Notes under the pieces: generated by a model
Seen by the model: the letters and a program-made list of their open reading frames with translations, nothing else
The model's database searches: none
What the model was told of the DNA's origin: nothing
Shown: positions 1 through 5,452 of the stretch, one piece after another
How positions within the stretch are numbered: the first letter of the stretch is position 1
Layout of the letters: each line of letters begins with the position of its first letter
Translations under genes and position numbers: made by a program
NCBI GenBank assembly: GCA_947589615.1
Contig: CANQBU010000090.1
Coordinates: forward strand, 1 to 5,452
From: an uncultured Clostridia bacterium
Lineage (GTDB): Bacteria > Bacillota > Clostridia > Christensenellales > UBA1242
Length of the DNA stretch: 5,452 bases
Direction: 5' to 3'

Positions 1-2046
1 ATAAGCAAGATTGTGGGCAAAATTTTAATTGGCAAAGGTGATGATAATGACTTTGTCAATTTAATATCAGGAATAATGAAATACAATGTCTATAATAGTA
101 TTCCTGACTATAAGGCGGAACTTCCTCAAATTAATATCACCCCAAAGGAAGGTGAGGAAAATACAATGGGTTCATATCTGCGATATCAAGACAAATTATG
201 GATAAACCCTTCATATTTTAATATTTCAACCTTAAAACAAAACCCGAATGAACTTGTGCATTTATTCAATGTTGTAAGTCATGAAATGCGTCATTGGTAT
301 CAGAATCATGAAACTTATAATAAAGTAGAAAGTAGCATGAGAGAATTGATTATGTCGGGAATTGGAGATGTCTTTTTTGAGAATGCTGTAAGTAATTTAA
401 ATGAGAAGGAGACTTTCAGTTACGAAGATATTCTTATGCTTTATAGAAATGTGGGGCTAGAGGAAATATTAGATGATTTTAAAATGTTAAATACTGATTC
501 TGCCGACCTTAATTCTGGAATGGGCATAAGCACTGAATTGGGACGATATTCAGAATTTGCAGACGATGATGTTAATAGGGCAAGAATGGGTATAGCACAG
601 GTTCTTAATCATGCACAATATGCATCACAAGCCAAGGAGTTAGACGCAAGACTAGCGGGGGCTATTGGATCTATAAATTTGGTTAGCGAATTAAAGCAAA
701 GCAAAAATAAAGAAGCCGTTAAGTGGTCTTCTAAGATAGATATTACAAGCCTAATTCAAGACGCCGTTGACACAGAAATGGGAGTTGAAGAAGGAAACGA
801 AGAGGGGAAAGAGGCTCGGCTAGGAAATGACGAACTAAGAGATAGTTATGATAACTTTTTAAGAAATGTATCTCCTGAAAGGGTTGTGCAAATGATGTCG
901 GGGATTGACAATCTTGAATTTTTGGAAAAATTTAATGACAATATTTTAAACCAAAAGCCACAATCCCAACGTGAAAAGATTTTGATAAATGCACTCGCAA
1001 GAGGTATAGGTAAGCATTTTATGCCTGCCCATTCAAATGAGCCAGAAGGCATCAAGGGAATTTACAGCCAAATTCCAAAGGAAAAATTAAAAGAAATGTT
1101 CTCAAGCGGGCTGACACAGAATGTTAAAGGAGACACTATTGGACTTCGTCCAAATGGCTATAAAATGATAATCTCGCTTTTAGGTCAAGAATTAGGTCAA
1201 GAGGAAGTTTTGCAAAAGGTGCAAAATCTTATTGACGGAGAGCAATATGAGTTAGCAGGGGATTTAATAGAGGAATACCAGAAACAATTTTCAGCAGTAA
1301 CTGACGAAGACTTTGAAAATATGCAGAGATTTCATGATTCTTCAATTTCTATTATTGAAAGCAATAAAGAGAAACTTTTTGATGCAATTAGAAGAGGGGG
1401 GAATGAATCATATATCAGCAATCTGCTGAACAATAAATTTTCGGGCAACTTTGTTAAAGAACTTTATGATGTAAGACTTGAAACGTTAGAGAAGGTAAAT
1501 AATTGGGCTAAAGATGGGGGACATAGCACAGACGGTGTCAGAAGGTCAATGGGAAAATTGATTAATGATTATGTCGCGATTCAAAAGATTTTACAAGACG
1601 CTCCTGACAGGCTTAAAGAGGCGGGGACCCAATATTTTGAATTGGCAGAAAAATACAATGAAACCATAACCATATTGTTTAACTCAAACCTTAGTCATCT
1701 TAGCGAAGAGGCGGCAAAGAGCGTGCAAACGGAGAGCACAGACGGCAAGAATGACGGTGCAATGGTTGATAAAACATTAAATGATTTAAGCAATTTGTCA
1801 GACGAGGAATTTTTGAAAGAAATAAAATATTTGTTAGAGCACTGTAAAGCCCAAAATGCCAATTTGAAGGAAGAATTTAGCACAATAGAATTGGAAGAAA
1901 ACGAAAATTTTGAAGAGGAAGAGGCAATAGAACCACCTCAAATAGAAGAAGCCTTAACTCAAGAACAATTAAAAGAAGATAAAGTAAATGAGACAGGGGA
2001 AGAGGCCGACAAAAACACAGATGATGATTTTAGCGCAGACATGTAA
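1..2046 (+). CDS. Putative HExxH zinc metalloprotease, 5'-truncated by the window edge
   Basis: The reading frame is open to the left edge and ends at TAA 2044-2046. A GTG at 13 could serve as a start, but it has no ribosome binding site. The paralogue at 3925 has about 16 more residues before the shared GKG, so the true start probably lies upstream. Counting from the GTG, HEMRH followed by WYQ is at residues 90-94, a classic zincin motif with two zinc-binding His and a catalytic Glu. Candidates for the third zinc ligand are Glu123 in GDVFFE and Glu209 in ELDARLAG, both shared with the paralogue. The rest looks helical, and residues from about 626 form a Glu/Asp-rich, probably disordered tail. 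I see no membrane segment, and no signal peptide in the paralogue's N-terminus, so a cytoplasmic protein or one exported by a non-Sec route is likely. The substrate is unknown. The coding call is firm; the protease call rests on motif and paralogue conservation. Confidence 0.85.
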   Translation: MSKIVGKILIGKGDDNDFVNLISGIMKYNVYNSIPDYKAELPQINITPKEGEENTMGSYLRYQDKLWINPSYFNISTLKQNPNELVHLFNVVSHEMRHWYQNHETYNKVESSMRELIMSGIGDVFFENAVSNLNEKETFSYEDILMLYRNVGLEEILDDFKMLNTDSADLNSGMGISTELGRYSEFADDDVNRARMGIAQVLNHAQYASQAKELDARLAGAIGSINLVSELKQSKNKEAVKWSSKIDITSLIQDAVDTEMGVEEGNEEGKEARLGNDELRDSYDNFLRNVSPERVVQMMSGIDNLEFLEKFNDNILNQKPQSQREKILINALARGIGKHFMPAHSNEPEGIKGIYSQIPKEKLKEMFSSGLTQNVKGDTIGLRPNGYKMIISLLGQELGQEEVLQKVQNLIDGEQYELAGDLIEEYQKQFSAVTDEDFENMQRFHDSSISIIESNKEKLFDAIRRGGNESYISNLLNNKFSGNFVKELYDVRLETLEKVNNWAKDGGHSTDGVRRSMGKLINDYVAIQKILQDAPDRLKEAGTQYFELAEKYNETITILFNSNLSHLSEEAAKSVQTESTDGKNDGAMVDKTLNDLSNLSDEEFLKEIKYLLEHCKAQNANLKEEFSTIELEENENFEEEEAIEPPQIEEALTQEQLKEDKVNETGEEADKNTDDDFSADM

Positions 2047-2071
2047 ACTCATTAATAAAATATTTTGCCCA

Positions 2072-2101
2072 AAATGAAATTTCAAATGTGAAATGAAATT
2101 T
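2072..2101. repeat. Direct and inverted repeat just upstream of the -35 box
   Basis: AAATGAAATTT occurs at 2072-2082 and again at 2091-2101, a 19-bp period. The interval also contains an inverted repeat, ATTTCA at 2079-2084 and TGAAAT at 2089-2094, separated by 4 bp. It ends 2 bp before the -35 box of the promoter at 2104. It could be a regulator site or an AT-rich UP-like element. The DNA here is so AT-rich that chance is a real alternative. Confidence 0.3.
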
Positions 2102-2103
2102 AC

Positions 2104-2133
2104 TTGACAATTTGAGGACAATTGTGATATAAT
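2104..2133 (+). promoter_or_regulatory. Strong extended sigma-A-type promoter for the riboswitch-led operon
   Basis: The -35 box TTGACA (2104-2109) and the -10 box TATAAT (2128-2133) both match consensus, with an 18-bp spacer. A TG at 2125-2126 gives an extended -10 element. Transcription should begin near 2140, about a dozen bases before the first strand of the aptamer's P1 helix. No other gene lies between this promoter and the operon at 2321, so it must drive the leader RNA and that operon. Confidence 0.88.
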
Positions 2134-2146
2134 CCTCATGACAATT
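2106..2146 (+). repeat. Three GACAATT copies across the promoter, possible operator
   Basis: GACAATT occurs at 2106-2112 (overlapping the -35 box), 2117-2123 (in the spacer) and 2140-2146 (at the expected start site). The offsets are 11 and 23 bp, close to one and two helical turns, so all three would face the same side of the DNA. An inverted repeat, TGAGGA (2113-2118) and TCCTCA (2133-2138), also brackets the -10 region. A repressor site is a reasonable guess, but no regulator gene is in view. Confidence 0.35.
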
Positions 2147-2152
2147 AAATAA

Positions 2153-2250
2153 CACATAAAGACTGAACTGAGAGGTCCTCTCTATGAAGTTCGACCAACC
2201 TGCTAAAGGTAAGGTGGTAATGAGGAATTGGCGTTTGCCAAGACTATGTG
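2153..2250 (+). promoter_or_regulatory. Divergent SAM-I (S-box) type riboswitch aptamer
   Basis: Folded by hand, the RNA gives a four-helix SAM-I layout. P1 is 2153-2158 with 2245-2250. J1/2 begins AAG (2159-2161). The outer stem of P2 is GAACU/AGUUC (2165-2169 with 2188-2192). A kink-turn follows, with tandem GA (2170-2171 and 2186-2187) and the three-base bulge UAU (2183-2185). The inner stem is GAG/CUC (2172-2174 with 2180-2182) and the loop is GUCCU. P3 is CCAACCU...AGGUGG (2195-2201 with 2212-2217). P4 is UUGGC-GUUU-GCCAA (2228-2241). UCCU of the P2 loop (2176-2179) can pair with AGGA (2223-2226), the SAM-I pseudoknot. The SAM contacts of the solved SAM-I structure (G11, C44, A45, A46, U57, G58) map to G2161, C2196, A2197, A2198, U2215 and G2216, all conserved. 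The usual G43-C59 pair is C-G here, and the P2 loop and its partner both differ from consensus yet still pair. J4/1 is GAC rather than the usual A-rich form. The ligand is inferred to be S-adenosylmethionine. Confidence 0.8.
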
Positions 2251-2287
2251 GCTTTTGGTAATAGGATATATTAACTCCACATAGTTT
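2241..2287 (+). promoter_or_regulatory. Antiterminator helix of the riboswitch expression platform
   Basis: ACUAUGUGG (2243-2251) is the exact complement of CCACAUAGU (2277-2285), and the helix extends to 2241-2242 with 2286-2287 through one G-U and one A-U pair. It shares 2245-2250 with aptamer helix P1 and 2277-2281 with the terminator's left arm, so it excludes both. Ligand-free RNA should form this helix and allow readthrough. Ligand-stabilised P1 should free the terminator. Confidence 0.8.
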
Positions 2288-2303
2288 GTGGAGTTATTTT
2301 TTT
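2272..2303 (+). terminator. Intrinsic terminator of the riboswitch, just before the operon
   Basis: AACTCCACA (2273-2281) and TGTGGAGTT (2287-2295) form a perfect 9-bp stem, 10 bp counting T2272-A2296, with a 5-base loop. A run of seven T (2297-2303) follows. It ends 17 nt before the start codon at 2321, so it acts as an attenuator for the downstream operon. It is too far from the gene ending at 2046, and separated from it by a strong promoter, to be that gene's terminator. Confidence 0.92.
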
Positions 2304-2310
2304 GCAATAA

Positions 2311-2315
2311 AGGAG
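2311..2315 (+). promoter_or_regulatory. Ribosome binding site that fixes the start at 2321
   Basis: AGGAG lies 5 nt before ATG 2321. An earlier in-frame GTG at 2288 sits inside the terminator stem and has no ribosome binding site, so it is not the start. Confidence 0.85.
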
Positions 2316-2320
2316 AAGAA

Positions 2321-2788
2321 ATGGTAGAAGAAAATAAAAGAACAAGGTGGACGGGGAGATTTTTTGCGATTTTACAATCTGATGAAAAGGAATTGAAATC
2401 AAATCTAAAAAGTTTGGGACTTGATTATCAAAAAGTTAAGGGATTATGGGCTGACGAAAAAATCATCGTTTGGAAAATGGAATATAATTATCTTCAATTT
2501 AAAGATATTATTATAAGCCTTAATGCTAAATTTAAACAAAAGAAATTTTGTTTTGGGAGGAAACTCGAGGATAAATATGATGTTTTGATTTATCAAACGG
2601 AAGACTTTGACAATCCTCAATACAATATAATTGGAGAATTTTCTGTAGATGCAAAAGAAGATAACATTGAGTTTGGGAAACTTCAGCACAATGTCTGTTC
2701 GGCGGCAAGTAAATGCGTAAAGGGGAAATATAAAAGAGAACAGCTTGTAAACAAATTTTTTCAAGGAGGCAAAGATGAAAAATGTTAA
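2321..2788 (+). CDS. Uncharacterised 155-residue protein, first gene of the riboswitch operon
   Basis: I do not recognise this protein. It starts at ATG 2321 behind AGGAG and ends at TAA 2786-2788. It is small, soluble and Lys-rich, with no signal peptide or membrane segment. Residues 13-90 read as alternating strands and helices (RFFAIL, a helix over 21-32, KIIVWKM, a helix over 58-68, then DVLIY), which would suit a small alpha/beta fold, but no family motif is visible. There are four Cys (77, 126, 132 and the last residue, 155), with no CxxC pair to suggest metal or redox binding. Its last 14 bases overlap the next gene, so the two are probably translationally coupled. Expression should be controlled by the leader RNA at 2153-2303. 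If that RNA binds SAM, a role tied to SAM, methionine or methylation is possible, but nothing in the protein shows it. Confidence 0.85.
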   Translation: MVEENKRTRWTGRFFAILQSDEKELKSNLKSLGLDYQKVKGLWADEKIIVWKMEYNYLQFKDIIISLNAKFKQKKFCFGRKLEDKYDVLIYQTEDFDNPQYNIIGEFSVDAKEDNIEFGKLQHNVCSAASKCVKGKYKREQLVNKFFQGGKDEKC

Positions 2789-3662
2789 GATAGACGGAAG
2801 ATGGTATATGGGAATAGACTATCACCCATATATTTCAAACAATTTAAGTCGGTTAGGGTGTGTAATTTTTGATGAATTTGATTATCCAAACTATGATTTT
2901 GAAGAATTGAAAAAAGATTTAATGTCACGAGACGATTCACTCAAAGAGGTGTATAAGTTTCCGCTCAACGTGTATTGCGATAAAGACAAAACGCTTCACA
3001 CTTATTGGACTTTTGTAAATGAAGGAAACTTGTCCTCGTTTATGTTTTTTGATATAGTAAGATTGGCTTGCGGCTCACAACATTTAAACAAGTTTTACGC
3101 CTGTGATTTTCAGTCCGAAAAAATCTATGAGATGACCCCTGCGTTTGTTTACATTTTTGGGGAATTAAATGACTTAAAAACTCTTTTGAAACTTGATGAA
3201 AATTCTTACATTGTCGGAAAGTGTATGAGATGGTGTGCACCTCCTGGTTATTCAAGATTTTACGAGCAAGCAAAGGTTTTTCGAAACGATGCTGAACGAG
3301 AATTTTATAATCAGTATAGCAAAAATATGAGACAGCAAAGCCAAGAAAAATTTGATGTTGACACCTATTATACGTTACGCGATTGTAAGGACAAACTAAG
3401 TCCGGCGTGCTTAGAATTTGATAATATGACCGAACTTGAATTTGACATTGACAATCCAGACCTAAACATTGTTGCAACCACTTTAAAAGCCAGAAATTTG
3501 AATGTAAAAAGCATTAAAGCAAATGAAATTTTCTGCGGCAATTTAAAATGTAAAAGCGTGGAAGGGGATAGGATATTTGCCGAGAGCATTGAGTGCGAAG
3601 AAATAAAAGCAAAGATCATAAAAACAAACTTTAAGTATGGTATTAAATTTATAAGGGGCTAA
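2775..3662 (+). CDS. Uncharacterised 295-residue protein with a C-terminal pentad beta-helix-like repeat
   Basis: ATG 2775 is preceded by AAGGAGG (2763-2769) inside the end of the upstream gene, a strong site with 5-nt spacing. The stop is TAA 3660-3662. Residues 1-225 form a mixed alpha/beta region rich in Tyr, Phe and Asp with scattered Cys (29, 68, 99, 110, 150, 154, 204, 212), and I recognise no family there. Residues 231-285 contain eleven consecutive five-residue units, x-[ILV]-x-[A/C/V/G/T]-x, with no interruption. This pattern suggests a beta-solenoid and recalls the NINAG/NIKAx repeats I know from other Bacillota hypothetical proteins. There is no signal peptide or membrane helix, so it is probably cytoplasmic. 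It is the distal gene of the riboswitch operon, and a partner of the 155-residue protein is a fair guess. The gene call is firm; the function is unknown. Confidence 0.9.
   Translation: MKNVKIDGRWYMGIDYHPYISNNLSRLGCVIFDEFDYPNYDFEELKKDLMSRDDSLKEVYKFPLNVYCDKDKTLHTYWTFVNEGNLSSFMFFDIVRLACGSQHLNKFYACDFQSEKIYEMTPAFVYIFGELNDLKTLLKLDENSYIVGKCMRWCAPPGYSRFYEQAKVFRNDAEREFYNQYSKNMRQQSQEKFDVDTYYTLRDCKDKLSPACLEFDNMTELEFDIDNPDLNIVATTLKARNLNVKSIKANEIFCGNLKCKSVEGDRIFAESIECEEIKAKIIKTNFKYGIKFIRG
3465..3629 (+). repeat. Eleven tandem pentad repeats at protein level
   Basis: Aliphatic residues fall at every fifth position: 232, 237, 242, 247, 252, 257, 262, 267, 272, 277 and 282. Small residues (A, A, V, A, C, C, G, A, C, A, T) fall two places after each one. 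The coding DNA is not itself repetitive, so the pattern is kept by selection on the protein rather than by recent tandem duplication. Confidence 0.8.
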
Positions 3663-3813
3663 GTGCGTAAAAAATCACCGAATTATGTGGCTCATACAAA
3701 ACAAGGTTCTAATCGGGTGTAAACTGATTTCTGAACGCTTGCAAAAAATCAAATAAAAATTTTGTATATAAAATATATTATAATAAATATCAGAAGTAAA
3801 AACGTTAAAAAAC

Positions 3814-3842
3814 TTGAAAACTAGGCAAAGATTGTATATAAT
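3814..3842 (+). promoter_or_regulatory. Sigma-A-type promoter of the second metalloprotease gene
   Basis: TTGAAA (3814-3819) and a perfect TATAAT (3837-3842) are separated by exactly 17 bp. Very AT-rich DNA (about 3738-3800) lies upstream and could act as an UP element. The start site would be near 3849, giving a leader of about 75 nt before ATG 3925. From the previous stop (3662) to this promoter I see no gene and no convincing terminator, so some readthrough from the upstream operon is possible. Confidence 0.75.
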
Positions 3843-3924
3843 ATTCATAAAGGAAAGATTATGGCATGTATAAAGAACATATATAAACTTCATTGTAGGT
3901 AAAATTCTAAAAAGGAGGATTTTA

Positions 3925-5452
3925 ATGGAAGATAAGATTATAAACAAGTTACTAAGCAACAATGTAAATGCAATCGGCAAAACTATGGATAAGGTTTTAA
4001 GAGGGAAGGGGACATCACAAGATCTATACGATATCGCAGTGCAGATAGTGAAATACAATATTAACCTCACACTTCCCGATTATGATTCGAATATTTTGAG
4101 TTTTCCAAAATTGAAAGTCGCTTATGATGACCCACAAAACACAACAGAAAATCAAAGCAGTGACAATCAAACTAGTAACACCGAAGATAAGGGGGCGGAT
4201 CTTGATGGCTTATACGAGCCACCATATATGGGCAAAGGAAATGTAATTTCACTATCTCCAACCATATTTAATAATAAAGAACTTAAAAATAATCCTCAAA
4301 AAACACTTTTGGACTTGCTGGAAACGGTAAGTCATGAAACGCGTCATTGGTATCAAACGTATGAGCAGATAAGACAAAAGCAGGAGCAGAAAAATAGCGG
4401 AGGAGTAAGCATTGACAATAATGTAAGTATTCCTCTTATGTCGGGCGAGGGGGACATCTTTTTTGAGGCGGCATCAAATATTTATGGGCAAGATAAACGT
4501 ATTACAAAAGAAAACATTATGAGAATGTATAGAAATGTGAGCAGGGAAGAGGTTGCTCAAGATTATGAGATGCTCTTTCCTCCAACAGAAGACAAGGAAG
4601 CTCATCCCGCCCCAGAAACTTTGGAAAGATATGAAATGATTTATAGAATTGCCTCCCATATTTCCTATACTCAATACACCAATTCTGCTGTGGAACTTGA
4701 TGCGAGACTTGCGGGGATTATTGGGGCAATAAATTTATCAAGCGGACTTAAAAATAGCAAGTTTAAAAATGTTCAAGAATTGTTTGAGGGTGTTAGTGTG
4801 GATAGCATAAGGATTGCTGGCGTTAATAGAGAAATGGAAAACGACAGAAGCACCGATTTTTATGATAATTTTGTCCGAAAGTTGCCGATAGAAAGATTTG
4901 TGGAGATGATGAAGGGAATAAGCGACCCTGAAGCTTATGAGGGTTTTAAATATCACTTTTTAAGCAAAAGACCACAGGAAGAAATTGAAAAAATAATGGT
5001 TTCAGCATTGGCGATGGGGGCAGGAAAAGATGTAAAGCAAGATATTTCCCTTACTGAAAATATTCACCCCGTTTTAAATGATTATGATAAACTTCCACAC
5101 GAGAAATTGAGGGAAATGTTTTCAAGTGGCGTTGTCCGAGATGATAATGGAAATACAATAGAGATTAGCCCAAAAGGATATGAAACACTGCTGTCTTTGA
5201 ATAACTTTAAAGTTAGCATTGAAGACAGAAAGCAAAAGGCGCAAGAATTTATCCGTCAGGGGAAAGTTGAGTGGCTATCAGCACTAAATCCAACAGTAGA
5301 AGGTATGAATATCATTGAAATTATTGAAATTTCAGATGAACTTCGTGATGTGTATGAGCAAAATAAGGACAATATCTTAACCCTTGTTGGCGAAGGGAAG
5401 TGCAGTGAAAAGCGGTTGGAAGAAATAATAGGTAGTGGCTTTGTTGAGAAAC
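3925..5452 (+). CDS. Putative HExxH zinc metalloprotease, paralogue of the first gene, 3'-truncated by the window edge
   Basis: ATG 3925 follows AAGGAGG (3912-3918) with 6-nt spacing, and the frame stays open for 509 codons to the right edge. HETRH followed by WYQ is at residues 137-141, giving two zinc His and a catalytic Glu. Third-ligand candidates are Glu181 in GDIFFEAASN and Glu257 in ELDARLAG. The latter lies 120 residues after the first His, against 119 in the upstream paralogue. Later shared blocks include YDNFVRKLPIERFVEMM (about 313-329) and HEKLREMFSSG (about 392-402). Residues about 68-95 are an Asn/Gln/Ser/Asp-rich insert missing from the paralogue, probably a flexible linker. 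There is no signal peptide or membrane segment. Homology to the upstream gene continues to the edge, so roughly 190 residues are probably missing. It has its own promoter at 3814. The coding call is firm, protease activity is inferred, and the substrate is unknown. Confidence 0.88.
   Translation, partial: MEDKIINKLLSNNVNAIGKTMDKVLRGKGTSQDLYDIAVQIVKYNINLTLPDYDSNILSFPKLKVAYDDPQNTTENQSSDNQTSNTEDKGADLDGLYEPPYMGKGNVISLSPTIFNNKELKNNPQKTLLDLLETVSHETRHWYQTYEQIRQKQEQKNSGGVSIDNNVSIPLMSGEGDIFFEAASNIYGQDKRITKENIMRMYRNVSREEVAQDYEMLFPPTEDKEAHPAPETLERYEMIYRIASHISYTQYTNSAVELDARLAGIIGAINLSSGLKNSKFKNVQELFEGVSVDSIRIAGVNREMENDRSTDFYDNFVRKLPIERFVEMMKGISDPEAYEGFKYHFLSKRPQEEIEKIMVSALAMGAGKDVKQDISLTENIHPVLNDYDKLPHEKLREMFSSGVVRDDNGNTIEISPKGYETLLSLNNFKVSIEDRKQKAQEFIRQGKVEWLSALNPTVEGMNIIEIIEISDELRDVYEQNKDNILTLVGEGKCSEKRLEEIIGSGFVEK

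Noticed and set aside
13..15. GTG as the true start of the first gene
   Set aside because: No ribosome binding site precedes it, the frame is open to the window edge, and the paralogue shows matching residues upstream (its N-terminus is about 16 residues longer than the part visible here).
2168..2175. CTGAGAGG as part of a TPP riboswitch
   Set aside because: The other TPP signatures (GGGGUGC upstream, CUGAUCUGG and GCGUAGGGA downstream) are missing. The bases instead form the P2 stem and kink-turn.
2207..2220. AGGTGGTAA as a T-box antiterminator element
   Set aside because: The T-box UGGNACCGCG core is absent, there is no specifier-loop architecture, the leader is short, and the segment is fully explained as SAM-I P3 and J3/4.
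2288..2290. GTG as start of the small gene (a 166-residue version)
   Set aside because: It lies in the right arm of the terminator stem without a ribosome binding site. ATG 2321 has AGGAG at proper spacing.
3465..3629. Canonical pentapeptide repeat protein, A(D/N)Lxx
   Set aside because: The period is five but the small-residue column is on the other side of the aliphatic residue, so I call it pentad beta-helix-like only.
3705..3714. GGTTCTAATC as a tRNA T-arm
   Set aside because: The flanking bases do not form the 5-bp T stem, and no acceptor or anticodon arm can be drawn around it.
3676..3719. CACCGA / TCGGGTG stem after the operon as a terminator
   Set aside because: The stem has a bulge and a loop of about 30 nt, and no T-run follows.
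3779..3784. Second TATAAT-like -10 box
   Set aside because: No acceptable -35 box lies 16-18 bp upstream. Such hits are expected in this AT-rich stretch.
3675..4070. Minus-strand open frame of 131 codons
   Set aside because: It overlaps the well-supported promoter, ribosome binding site and N-terminus of the second protease, and no family or ribosome binding site was recognised. The other minus-strand frames are likewise shadows of plus-strand genes.
1..5452. CRISPR array, insertion sequence, phage or toxin-antitoxin module
   Set aside because: There are no spaced identical repeats, no transposase or integrase motifs, no terminal inverted repeats and no recognisable toxin or antitoxin fold.

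Overview
The window is AT-rich and reads as a low-GC, Bacillota-like bacterium. The signs are strong AGGAGG-type ribosome binding sites 5-6 nt from ATG starts, two near-consensus sigma-A promoters, TAA at all three visible stops, AGA and ATA codon use, and an S-box (SAM-I) type leader RNA. Standard code 11 fits, because no in-frame TGA has to be read through. I cannot place the genus. Nothing in view says phage, transposon or plasmid.

All genes run on the plus strand. From the left edge to 2046 is the 3' part of a gene for a large, soluble, putative HExxH zinc metalloprotease with an acidic tail. From 3925 to the right edge is the 5' part of a paralogue. The two share their domain order, the HExxHWYQ motif, a GDxFFE block, an ELDARLAG block and several downstream helical blocks. 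Between them sits a two-gene operon (2321-2788 and 2775-3662, overlapping by 14 nt) of unrecognised proteins. The second ends in eleven exact five-residue repeats that look like a beta-helix.

The most notable item is the leader of that operon (about 2140-2303). A strong extended promoter is followed by an RNA that folds by hand into the SAM-I riboswitch architecture. It has P1, P2 with a kink-turn, P3, P4 and a 4-bp P2-loop/J3-4 pseudoknot. The nucleotides known to contact S-adenosylmethionine are conserved, while many helix positions differ from the usual SAM-I consensus in a compensatory way. Its P1 3' strand can pair either within the aptamer or with the left arm of an intrinsic terminator that lies just before the operon's start codon. 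This is the standard layout of a ligand-OFF transcriptional switch. No recognisable methionine, SAM or sulfur gene follows it within the window.

The second metalloprotease gene has its own promoter (3814-3842), with no riboswitch or clear terminator ahead of it. The two protease paralogues and the middle operon are therefore probably regulated separately. Any functional link between the middle pair and the flanking proteases is inference from position only.
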